Shown here piece after piece: positions 1 through 6,285 of a stretch of DNA of 16,557 nucleotides. How positions within the stretch are numbered: position 1 is the first letter of the stretch; the number at the start of each line of letters is the position of its first letter. Source of the stretch: Longicatena sp. (GTDB lineage Bacteria; Bacillota_I; Bacilli_A; Erysipelotrichales; Erysipelotrichaceae); NCBI GenBank assembly GCA_020025055.1, contig JAHHST010000028.1, positions 1-16,557 of the forward strand, written 5' to 3'. The notes below the pieces were generated by a model. It made no database searches and was not told the DNA's origin. It saw nothing but the letters and a program-made list of their open reading frames with translations. The position numbers and the translations under genes are program-made.

Positions 1-334
1 TAATAAAATAGTAATTATATTTTCTCTTTAATATATTTATAAATGGATTTTCTATCGAATCAATCACTATATATTTATTTTTACAAATAATCTTGTATTT
101 TTTATTTTGTATTTTATCATTCAAAATTAAGCTATTCTGATTGCAATACACATATTGTCCAAAATATGATTTCGCACTCTTATATAATAAATCCATATCC
201 ACAGTATCGATCATTAAATCTAATTGTTTTTTTGATATGCTTTCATTTTCAAGCAGTTTACTATGTTTCTTATAAAAATCATAAAAATCTTTTTTTATTG
301 AGAAAAATTTGATCACTTTTATCACCAAATTCAT
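1..334 (-). CDS. Hypothetical protein, 3' end cut by window edge
   Basis: An open frame reads leftward from an ATG at 334 and stays open for 111 codons to the window edge, so only the N-terminal part is visible. The product begins MNLVIKVIKFFSIKKDFYDF and is rich in Lys, Tyr, Asn and Ile; no signal peptide, membrane span or catalytic motif stands out, and I do not recognise a family. The start is uncertain: no ribosome site precedes 334, and an in-frame ATG at 364 lies inside the terminator hairpin of the upstream hydrogenase gene. A TTGACA at 369-374 (minus sense) lies in the loop of that hairpin and could be a -35, but a matching -10 is poor. It could be a real gene or a remnant in very AT-rich DNA. 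Confidence 0.45.
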   Translation of the reverse strand, partial: MNLVIKVIKFFSIKKDFYDFYKKHSKLLENESISKKQLDLMIDTVDMDLLYKSAKSYFGQYVYCNQNSLILNDKIQNKKYKIICKNKYIVIDSIENPFINILKRKYNYYFI

Positions 335-342
335 TATAGAAT

Positions 343-393
343 ATATAAAAAAGATATTTGTCATATTCTGTCAAACAAATATCTTTTTTATAT
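343..393. terminator. Intrinsic terminator after the hydrogenase gene
   Basis: Positions 343-361 pair with 375-393 around a 13-nt loop; the core is AAAAAAGATATTTG against CAAATATCTTTTTT. The T-run follows in minus sense, directly after the hydrogenase stop codon (393-395). The stem is symmetric and could also act on plus-strand transcripts. Confidence 0.8.
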
Positions 394-1844
394 TATCTGT
401 ACTCTAAATCAACATCAGAAAAATCATATGTTTTCAATGTTGAAGAAATTGTCTTATCTTTAATAGCAAGATTTTCCTTTGTCATTTTAGCCTTAGCTTT
501 TATTGGTGATTCAATTGTTGCTGGACCACAAATGCATCCACCTTTGCATGCCATTCCTTCTAGCACATCTGCTTGAAAGCGATTTACCTTCATTAGTAAT
601 AGTTGCTTTTTACATTCTACGCTACCATCCGCATATACTGCACTTACACTATCATCGTTATTTTCTTTTAATGCTTCTAAAACCGCTTTTGAAACCCCAC
701 CACCGATTGAGAAATTACGTGCATAAGCAGAAGCTGTATCTTCTTCTTTAGGAGTTACATTTTCTGGCCAAATATGTTTAGATACAAACATTGCTCCAAT
801 TTCTTCAAATGTTAAGCAATAGTCTACATCAGTCTCTTGAACTTCTTGCTTTTTGGCTACACATGGCCCGATAAACACTGTTTTAGCTCCTGGATTGTGC
901 TTCTTAATATATCTAGAGGTTGCAACCATCGGACTTACTGTATGAGATACATTATTTTCATACACCGTAGGAAAATGTTGTTTTGCTAAATTAACAAATG
1001 CTGGACAACATGATGTGGTAATTTTTTTACCTTCACTTTTATGTTTTTTTGCATCTTCTTTTTCACACCACGCAACTGCATCAGCACCAATTGCTGCTTC
1101 ATATGCATCTTTAAAACCTAACAAACGAATACTTTCTTTGATTTGTGGTAATGTTGCATTATCAAATTGTCCCTGAATAGCGGGTGCAAAAATTGCATAT
1201 AATTGTTCCCCATTTTTCAATTCTTCGATAACATTTGTCATCCAAGACATATCTTCAATCGCTCCAAATGGACAATATGCTTCACAAGCTCCACAATTAA
1301 TACATTTTTCTTCATCTATCTCAGCTAATCCACTGCCTCCCATATAAATTGCATCTACTGGACAACTCTTCATACATGGACGTGGAGTTTCAACAATTGC
1401 ATTAAACGGGCATGCATTATAACATGCTCCGCACTCCTTACATTTATTAAAATCAATAAAAGCATGATCATTTCCCATATGAATAGCATCAAATTTACAA
1501 GCAGATAAACATGCTTTTGCCATACACTTACGGCAATTGTCTGTAACTTGATATTTATGAATGCTGCATCCATCACAGGCAGCTTCAATAACACGTACTA
1601 TTTGTTTTTTATTTTCATTATCTACTGGCACCGGTGTTTTTCCTAATGCCATACGTGTTCTTTGTCTTATAATTTCTCTTTCTTTATATACACAACAACG
1701 AAAATCTGCATGTTTTCCTGGAATCAATAAATTTGCAATCTCATCACATGTATCTTCATTTATTCTTCCTTCAAATGATCTTTTACTAACTTCACGCAAT
1801 ACATCAAATTTAAATTGCCTTGCTTCATGATCAAACAATGACAT
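393..1844 (-). CDS. hydA: [FeFe] hydrogenase, monomeric, group B-like
   Basis: Cytoplasmic iron hydrogenase that reduces protons to H2 (or the reverse), probably with ferredoxin. The product is 483 aa from the ATG at 1844. An upstream in-frame TTG at 1874 would add 10 residues, but family members usually start near MSxFD and GAAAGGATTGGAAAGG precedes the ATG. In 483-aa numbering the N-terminal half carries ferredoxin-like cysteines (about C104/107/112/116, C135/138/141/145, C157/161, C181/184/187/191). The H-cluster motifs follow: TSCCP (277-281), IGPCVAKK (326-333) and EGMACKGGC (429-437). IGPC in place of the MPC of classical group A enzymes, and the RCCVYKER segment near residue 50, point to the group B lineage. 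H2 evolution is the likely direction in a fermenter, to reoxidise ferredoxin reduced by Bcd/EtfAB. The gene has its own promoter with Rex-like operators. No maturases (hydE/F/G) are in the window. Confidence 0.93.
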   Translation of the reverse strand: MSLFDHEARQFKFDVLREVSKRSFEGRINEDTCDEIANLLIPGKHADFRCCVYKEREIIRQRTRMALGKTPVPVDNENKKQIVRVIEAACDGCSIHKYQVTDNCRKCMAKACLSACKFDAIHMGNDHAFIDFNKCKECGACYNACPFNAIVETPRPCMKSCPVDAIYMGGSGLAEIDEEKCINCGACEAYCPFGAIEDMSWMTNVIEELKNGEQLYAIFAPAIQGQFDNATLPQIKESIRLLGFKDAYEAAIGADAVAWCEKEDAKKHKSEGKKITTSCCPAFVNLAKQHFPTVYENNVSHTVSPMVATSRYIKKHNPGAKTVFIGPCVAKKQEVQETDVDYCLTFEEIGAMFVSKHIWPENVTPKEEDTASAYARNFSIGGGVSKAVLEALKENNDDSVSAVYADGSVECKKQLLLMKVNRFQADVLEGMACKGGCICGPATIESPIKAKAKMTKENLAIKDKTISSTLKTYDFSDVDLEYR

Positions 1845-1882
1845 AACCTTTCCAATCCTTTCTACATTAATCAATCTATAAC

Positions 1883-1900
1883 TTGTGTTTTTTTTAACAA
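1883..1900. promoter_or_regulatory. Rex-like operator over the hydrogenase start site
   Basis: TTGTGTTTTTTTTAACAA is 18 bp with the outer TTGT...ACAA arms of Rex boxes (consensus TTGTTAA-N4-TTAACAA or TTGTGAA-N4-TTCACAA). It lies 4 bp downstream of the -10 element and so covers the expected transcription start, a classic repressor position. Rex binding is inferred from the pattern. Confidence 0.5.
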
Positions 1901-1904
1901 GTTT

Positions 1905-1913
1905 ATTATATCA
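1905..1913 (-). promoter_or_regulatory. Extended -10 promoter of the hydrogenase gene
   Basis: In minus sense the sequence reads TGATATAAT, a consensus -10 (TATAAT, 1905-1910) with a TG extension. The -35 region (around 1928-1933) is poor, as is common for extended -10 promoters. Predicted leader to the ATG at 1844 is about 50 nt. Confidence 0.6.
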
Positions 1914-1914
1914 T

Positions 1915-1936
1915 AACTTTTTCAATTGAAAAAGTT
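1915..1936. promoter_or_regulatory. Perfect 22-bp palindrome upstream of hydrogenase -10
   Basis: Arms AACTTTTTCAA and TTGAAAAAGTT meet with no spacer, giving a perfect 22-bp palindrome across the -35/spacer region. It does not look like a terminator (no gap for a loop, no T-run in context) and is best read as an operator. The regulator is unknown. Its centre lies about 33 bp from each of the two flanking Rex-like boxes. Confidence 0.55.
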
Positions 1937-1948
1937 CATTTTATCGAA

Positions 1949-1966
1949 TTGTTAATTTTTTCACTA
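1949..1966. promoter_or_regulatory. Second Rex-like operator upstream of hydrogenase promoter
   Basis: TTGTTAATTTTTTCACTA matches TTGTTAA-N4-TTCACAA with one mismatch. It sits just after the stop codon of the lipoprotein gene and about 15 bp upstream of the -35 region. It closely resembles the Rex-like box before the thiolase gene (9597-9614). Binding is inferred. Confidence 0.45.
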
Positions 1967-1967
1967 A

Positions 1968-2555
1968 TTAATTTTCAACAAACATCTTTTTATAAATCGA
2001 TTCTAATTCTTCTGTTTCTTCTTTAGTCATTTTTCGATTTTCAGAGTCATGTGTCTTTACTGTTCCTAAATGATTTTGTACAATATTGCCATCTTTAATT
2101 ACTAAAACATACGGAACAAATAAATGTTTATTCCCCTTGTCATCACAATCTAGATAATCTTTTATATATACAAATAACTTTTTCTTTTCTTGATCTGTAT
2201 ATAAATATTTACCATTATCATCTTTTGTTCTTACATAATATATATTTTTATTATATAATTTTGCACATTCATTCATCACTGGTACTGCTTCTATACACCA
2301 AGGACATTTTGGATATCCAAAATATACTATTCCACTCTGCTTCTTTTCAAACATCTTGATTACATCATTCATTGAAGATTCAATAAAGATATGTTCTTGA
2401 TCATCAAATCCTTCATAATCTAAAGTGTTCTCTTCACTAACTCCACATGTCCCCTCATCATCATTACAATAATGCGTATTATTAGATGATTCGTCTTTTT
2501 TTGCACATCCAAACAATACCAAAACAATGAGCAATAACATCCATGTTTTTTTCAT
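1968..2555 (-). CDS. Thioredoxin-fold lipoprotein with CPWC motif
   Basis: A 195-aa predicted lipoprotein held on the outer face of the membrane. The start at 2555 is set by AGAGGAG and by the signal peptide MKKTWMLLLIVLVLF followed by lipobox FGC (lipidated C17); a longer frame to 2621 would put a charged extension before the signal. An acidic, low-complexity linker (residues 20-55, with C30 and C37) leads to a thioredoxin-like domain with YFGYPKCPWC (C84, C87) and a VPYVLV segment holding the likely cis-proline (P148). These features fit a thiol-disulfide oxidoreductase resembling bacteriocin-accessory (PedC/BrcD-like) or TlpA-like proteins; the substrate is unknown. It lies upstream of the hydrogenase gene on the same strand but the two are separated by the hydrogenase promoter, so any functional link is conjecture. 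Confidence 0.8.
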   Translation of the reverse strand: MKKTWMLLLIVLVLFGCAKKDESSNNTHYCNDDEGTCGVSEENTLDYEGFDDQEHIFIESSMNDVIKMFEKKQSGIVYFGYPKCPWCIEAVPVMNECAKLYNKNIYYVRTKDDNGKYLYTDQEKKKLFVYIKDYLDCDDKGNKHLFVPYVLVIKDGNIVQNHLGTVKTHDSENRKMTKEETEELESIYKKMFVEN

Positions 2556-2572
2556 CTTTCTTCTCCTCTTTC

Positions 2573-2596
2573 TACATAAGACATCTATCTTATGTA
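2573..2596. repeat. Inverted repeat upstream of lipoprotein ribosome site
   Basis: TACATAAGA (2573-2581) and TCTTATGTA (2588-2596) form a 9-bp perfect inverted repeat with a 6-nt centre, just upstream of the AGAGGAG ribosome site. It could be an operator or a 5' mRNA hairpin. With a terminator immediately upstream, the lipoprotein promoter must lie close to it; I see no convincing -35/-10 pair. Confidence 0.4.
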
Positions 2597-2607
2597 AACT
2601 TATTTTT

Positions 2608-2647
2608 AGAATAAAAAGCAATGGGAATTTCCATTGCTTTTTATTCT
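2608..2647. terminator. Bidirectional intrinsic terminator
   Basis: AGAATAAAAAGCAATGG (2608-2624) pairs perfectly with CCATTGCTTTTTATTCT (2631-2647) around a 6-nt loop. The A/T-tracts make it usable on both strands. In minus sense it closes the butyrate operon or a short transcript from the 2648-2865 spacer. Confidence 0.75.
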
Positions 2648-2865
2648 AATATGAGATATTCATTTATAAATATTATGTATCCAATTATAAGAATACTATA
2701 TGAATATCTCTTGAATCATTTCAATTAACAATATCAGCGACTTACATCTACACTGTCATCAATGATTCACCATCACATCCATTGTGACTTCCTTGTAATT
2801 ATATTAACATAATATATCAAAATTTGTTTTTAATGGAATCATTGGTATTCTTTTGGAATAATCTA
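2648..2865. other. Spacer without a supported gene; possible small RNA
   Basis: This 218-bp spacer follows the CoA-transferase stop codon. In minus sense it holds a TATAAT (2798-2803) without a good -35. A good ribosome-like AAGGAAG then precedes an ATG that opens only a seven-codon frame (MDVMVNH). An 11-bp inverted repeat follows (2653-2663 with 2700-2710), then the terminator at 2608-2647. This could be the operon's 3' tail, a decayed gene or a short RNA of roughly 180 nt. No protein family is visible on either strand. Confidence 0.3.
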
Positions 2866-4416
2866 TTAATTCTTTTTAATTCCCATTAATTTATCTTCAA
2901 AAATACGCATATCCATAAGTTTTAAATCATCTGCAATAACAGGTCTGAATTCCATTTGACCTAAAACATCTTTTTCAAGATCAACTCCAGGTGCAATTTC
3001 TGTCAAAGTTAATTTTCCATTTAACAATTCAAAAACAGCACGTTCAGTTATATAAATAACTTTTTGCCCTGTATCTTGTGCGTATTCTGCTGAGAAAGTA
3101 ATTTGTTCAACAGATTCTTTGAATTTTTTAATTCTACCTTCTTGTAAGATATTTATTTTACCATCTACAACTTCAACCTTTAATCCACCTGCAGTAAATG
3201 TTCCACAATAGACAACTACTGGAGATGTTTGTGTAATATTAATAAATCCTCCGCAACCAGCAATTTTTGGTCCAAATCTAGAAACATTAATATTTCCATG
3301 TTTATCACATTCTGCAAGTCCTAAAAATGCTTGTCCTAATCCTCCACCATCATAAAAGTCAAATTGATATGGCTGATCAATGATAGCAACTGGATTTGTA
3401 CATGTACCAAATGCAGTTCCAGCATTAGGTACTCCTCCAATTCCTCCGGCTTCAACAGTTAATTTAAGTCCAGGTAAACCTTCTTCATTTGCAACATTTG
3501 CAATACCTTCTGGCATGCCAATTCCTAAATTAATAATACATTCTGGATCTAATTCCATTGCAGCACGACGGCAAATTACCTTACGTTCATTCAACATCAT
3601 AGGTGGAATTGAGTCTACAGGGACTTTGACCTCTCCACATAATGAAGGATCATACTGATTTGCATATGTTTGCATATGATTTTCAGGTCTTGATACAACA
3701 ACTGCATCTACATAAATTCCAGGAATTTTTACTTTTCTTGGATCAAGAGTTCCATTTTGAACAACTTTTTCAACCTGTAAAAGTACAATTCCTCCAGAAT
3801 TTTTTGCGGCTTGTGCAATAGATAATGAATCTAATGTTGCTGCTTCTTTATCCATTGTTGCATTTCCATCTTCATCACAATATGTAGCACGGATTAATGC
3901 AACATTTAATGGAAATGATTTATACCATAACCATTCCTCGTTATTTAAATTTATTAATTCTACTAAATCTTCTTTAGACTTTTCATTCATTTTTGCGCCT
4001 TCAATTCTAGGATCAACGAATGTTTTTAGTCCGATTTTTGTAATTGTTCCAGGTCTATGTCCAGCAATGTCACGGAACATTAAAGAAATAGTTCCTAAAG
4101 GTAAGTTATATCCCTCTACCTTGTTTTCAAATACCATACGTTGTAACTTAGGAATCAACCCCCAATGTCCGCCAATAATTCTTTTTAGCAATCCTTCATG
4201 GCCTAATTTATTTAAACCAAGCTGATCTGTTCCATCACCTATACCAGCAGAAAACATAATTGTTAAATTATTGGGATGCCCGGTTTTCAAAAATGATTCT
4301 TCAATTCCAACTGAAAATTCTTGTGGATGTCCACATCCTATAAAACCACCAATACCAATAGTTGCTCCATCTGGAATCATTGATACTGCCTGTTCAAGAC
4401 TTACTACTTTACTCAA
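2866..4416 (-). CDS. Family I acyl-CoA:acetate/3-ketoacid CoA-transferase (Pct/YdiF-like)
   Basis: Moves CoA between an acyl-CoA and a free acid; here most likely butyryl-CoA + acetate to butyrate + acetyl-CoA in the cytoplasm. The 516-aa protein is a fused alpha-beta CoA-transferase of the propionate CoA-transferase/YdiF type. It has an N-terminal GIGGF(I)GCGHP loop (21-31) and a C-terminal half with GIGMPEGIANVA (298-309). TVEAGGIGGVP (320-330) contains the likely catalytic glutamate, E322. It starts at TTG, well supported by AAAGGAGG 7 nt upstream. It is the last gene of the butyrate operon, 90 bp after crt with a hairpin between them. It is not the ~445-aa But type. Propionate or acetoacetate CoA transfer are alternatives the sequence cannot exclude. 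No ptb/buk pair is in the window. Confidence 0.88.
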   Translation of the reverse strand: MSKVVSLEQAVSMIPDGATIGIGGFIGCGHPQEFSVGIEESFLKTGHPNNLTIMFSAGIGDGTDQLGLNKLGHEGLLKRIIGGHWGLIPKLQRMVFENKVEGYNLPLGTISLMFRDIAGHRPGTITKIGLKTFVDPRIEGAKMNEKSKEDLVELINLNNEEWLWYKSFPLNVALIRATYCDEDGNATMDKEAATLDSLSIAQAAKNSGGIVLLQVEKVVQNGTLDPRKVKIPGIYVDAVVVSRPENHMQTYANQYDPSLCGEVKVPVDSIPPMMLNERKVICRRAAMELDPECIINLGIGMPEGIANVANEEGLPGLKLTVEAGGIGGVPNAGTAFGTCTNPVAIIDQPYQFDFYDGGGLGQAFLGLAECDKHGNINVSRFGPKIAGCGGFINITQTSPVVVYCGTFTAGGLKVEVVDGKINILQEGRIKKFKESVEQITFSAEYAQDTGQKVIYITERAVFELLNGKLTLTEIAPGVDLEKDVLGQMEFRPVIADDLKLMDMRIFEDKLMGIKKN

Positions 4417-4460
4417 AACTGTAACCTCCTTTGTATCTTTAAAATGCCTTTACGATATGT

Positions 4461-4490
4461 AAAAGCGTATACTTAAAGATACGCTTTTTT
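4461..4490. terminator. Hairpin between crt and the CoA-transferase gene
   Basis: AAAAGCGTAT (4461-4470) pairs with ATACGCTTTT (4479-4488) around an 8-nt loop. The T-run is longer in plus sense; in operon (minus) sense only four T follow. It may therefore be a partial terminator or an mRNA-stabilising/processing hairpin rather than a full stop before the CoA-transferase. Confidence 0.55.
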
Positions 4491-4506
4491 ATAAATTTTG
4501 ATAAAT

Positions 4507-5286
4507 TTATTTATTAGAGAATGATTTTTCTTTTACTTTATCTAAGAAGCATGTCATACCATAAGTTTGATCCTCTGTTGCAAAGCAATTAGAGAATTCT
4601 TCAACTTCGATAGCAACTCCACTTTCAATATCTGTTTGTAGTCCATTATTAATTGCTTTTTTTGCATTAGCAACTGCAATTGGCGCATTAGCAGCAATTC
4701 CATTTGCCATTTTCATAGCTGTAGGCATTAATTCTTCTAAAGCAACAACTCTATTTACTAAACCAATTTCAGCAGCACGAGGTGCTTTAATATTTCTAGC
4801 AGTGTAAATCATCTCCTTAGCAATTCCTACACCAACAGTACGAGCTAATCTTTGTGTACCACCAAATCCTGGAGTAATTCCTAATCCAACTTCTGGTTGT
4901 CCAAATACAGCGTTTTCACTTGCCAAGCGAATATCACAACTCATTGCTAATTCACATCCACCACCAAGCGCAAATCCGTTAACAGCTGCAATTACTGGGC
5001 ATCTAAATGTTTCAATGCGGCGGAATACTTCATTACCAAATTTTCCATATACTGCAGCTTCTTCTACATTTTTATCTTTCATTTCAGCAATATCTGCACC
5101 TGCAACAAAAGATTTTTCTCCAGCACCTGTAATAATCAATGCATATACTTCTTTATTATTTTCTACTTCAGTTAGAGCTTCGTTTAATTCAGTTAAAACT
5201 TGTGTAGATAAAGCATTTAATGCTTTAGGACGATTAATTGTAATAGTAGCAACATGTCCTTCGTAATTTACTAAAATTGTTTCCAT
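4507..5286 (-). CDS. crt: 3-hydroxybutyryl-CoA dehydratase (crotonase)
   Basis: Dehydrates 3-hydroxybutyryl-CoA to crotonyl-CoA, the third step of butyrate synthesis. The 259-aa length is typical of the enoyl-CoA hydratase/isomerase family. The ATG at 5286 follows AGAGAGGTAAGAAA; the 11-residue extension to 5319 has no ribosome site and runs into an intergenic hairpin. Visible motifs are the oxyanion-hole segment AGADIAEM (62-69), GFALGGGCELAMSCD (104-118) with catalytic-type E112, and PEVGLGITPGFGGTQRL (131-147) with E132. The 20-residue spacing of the two glutamates is that of true hydratases. It is the fifth gene of the operon, whereas in Clostridium crt is usually first. Confidence 0.95.
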   Translation of the reverse strand: METILVNYEGHVATITINRPKALNALSTQVLTELNEALTEVENNKEVYALIITGAGEKSFVAGADIAEMKDKNVEEAAVYGKFGNEVFRRIETFRCPVIAAVNGFALGGGCELAMSCDIRLASENAVFGQPEVGLGITPGFGGTQRLARTVGVGIAKEMIYTARNIKAPRAAEIGLVNRVVALEELMPTAMKMANGIAANAPIAVANAKKAINNGLQTDIESGVAIEVEEFSNCFATEDQTYGMTCFLDKVKEKSFSNK

Positions 5287-5309
5287 TTTCTTACCTCTCT
5301 TTAAAAAAG

Positions 5310-5351
5310 GTGAATCCACAATTTCATAAGTTGCAGAAATTATAGATTCAC
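5310..5351. repeat. Intercistronic hairpin between hbd and crt
   Basis: GTGAATC (5310-5316) pairs with GATTCAC (5345-5351). After a symmetric 3-nt internal loop, AATTTC (5320-5325) pairs with GAAATT (5336-5341). There is no T-run, so it is not an intrinsic terminator; an mRNA processing or stability element is the simplest reading. Confidence 0.5.
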
Positions 5352-5367
5352 GTGTTATTAATATCGA

Positions 5368-6207
5368 TTATTTGTTATATTCGTAGAATCCTACACCAGT
5401 TTTTTGACCTAATTTACCACCACGTACCATTTTTCTTAATAAAGTACAGCAACGATATTTAGAATCATGAGTTTCAGCAAATAAAACATCCATAATAGCT
5501 ACAACAATATCAATACCAATTAAATCACCTAAAGCTAATGGTCCCATTGGATGATTTGCCCCAAGTTTCATAGCAGTATCGATATCTTCAACACTTGCAA
5601 TTCCTTCTTGTAAAATTGTAGCTGCTTCATTAATCATAGGAATTAAAATACGGTTAACTACAAATCCAGGTCCTTCAGCAACTTCTACTGGAGTTTTACC
5701 TAAAGATCTTGAAATTTCAAGAATAGCTTCTTTTGTTTCAACTGGAGTGTTAATTCCAGAAATAACTTCAACTAATTTCATACGATCAGCTGGGTTAAAG
5801 AAATGCATACCGATTACTGGATGTTTAATTCCTTTAGCAATTTCTGTAATTGATAATGATGATGTATTAGTTCCAAAGATACATGAATCTTTACAAATTT
5901 CATCTAATTTTGTAAATAATTCTTTTTTAGTATCCATAATTTCTAATACTGCTTCAACGATTAAATCACAATCAGCTAAGTCTTCATATTCACCAGCTTT
6001 TAAGTTAGATTTAACTTCTGCACCTTTTTCAGCAGTAATCTTTTCTCTTGTAACTAATTTATCGATTTTTTTAGCAATTTTATCGATACCACCTTGTGCC
6101 CATTCTAATTTAATGTCACAAACAGTTACATCATAACCATTAGAAGCAAATGCATTTGCAATACCTTGGCCCATTGTTCCTGCGCCAATAACTCCAACTT
6201 TTTTCAT
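5368..6207 (-). CDS. hbd: 3-hydroxybutyryl-CoA dehydrogenase
   Basis: Reduces acetoacetyl-CoA to 3-hydroxybutyryl-CoA with NAD(P)H. The 279-aa product starts at ATG 6207, set by AAAGGAG and by the family-typical N-terminus MKKVGVIGAGTMGQGIA. A longer frame to 6279 crosses an intergenic hairpin and is rejected. The Rossmann loop GAGTMG lies at 8-13. Catalytic-region residues are S117 in NTSSLS, H135 in GMHFFNPADRMKLVEVI with paired E147, and N185 in GPGFVVNRIL. The C-terminal domain carries the family segment LGANHPMGPLALGDLIGID. It is the fourth gene of the operon, 78 bp after etfA with a hairpin between. Confidence 0.95.
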   Translation of the reverse strand: MKKVGVIGAGTMGQGIANAFASNGYDVTVCDIKLEWAQGGIDKIAKKIDKLVTREKITAEKGAEVKSNLKAGEYEDLADCDLIVEAVLEIMDTKKELFTKLDEICKDSCIFGTNTSSLSITEIAKGIKHPVIGMHFFNPADRMKLVEVISGINTPVETKEAILEISRSLGKTPVEVAEGPGFVVNRILIPMINEAATILQEGIASVEDIDTAMKLGANHPMGPLALGDLIGIDIVVAIMDVLFAETHDSKYRCCTLLRKMVRGGKLGQKTGVGFYEYNK

Positions 6208-6236
6208 ATTATTATCTCCTTTTCTTAATATATTAT

Positions 6237-6274
6237 AAAGAGAACAGACAGGATGAATTCTATCCACTCTCTTT
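6237..6274. repeat. Intercistronic hairpin between etfA and hbd
   Basis: AAAGAGA (6237-6243) pairs with TCTCTTT (6268-6274); inside, GGAT (6251-6254) pairs with ATCC (6262-6265). In operon sense no T-run follows the stem, so it is more likely a processing or stability hairpin than a terminator. Confidence 0.45.
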
Positions 6275-6285
6275 ACCATGCTTTA

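Noticed and set aside
1845..1874. Start of the hydrogenase at TTG 1874
   Set aside because: The ATG at 1844 has a better ribosome site, and family N-termini begin near this Met.
2651..2728. Plus-strand 25-codon frame beginning ATGAGATATTC
   Set aside because: No ribosome site, no family resemblance, and it lies in the inverted-repeat region after a terminator.
6208..6279. Longer N-terminus for hbd
   Set aside because: It would precede the Rossmann start by 24 residues and be encoded by an intergenic hairpin; the ribosome site AAAGGAG fits ATG 6207.
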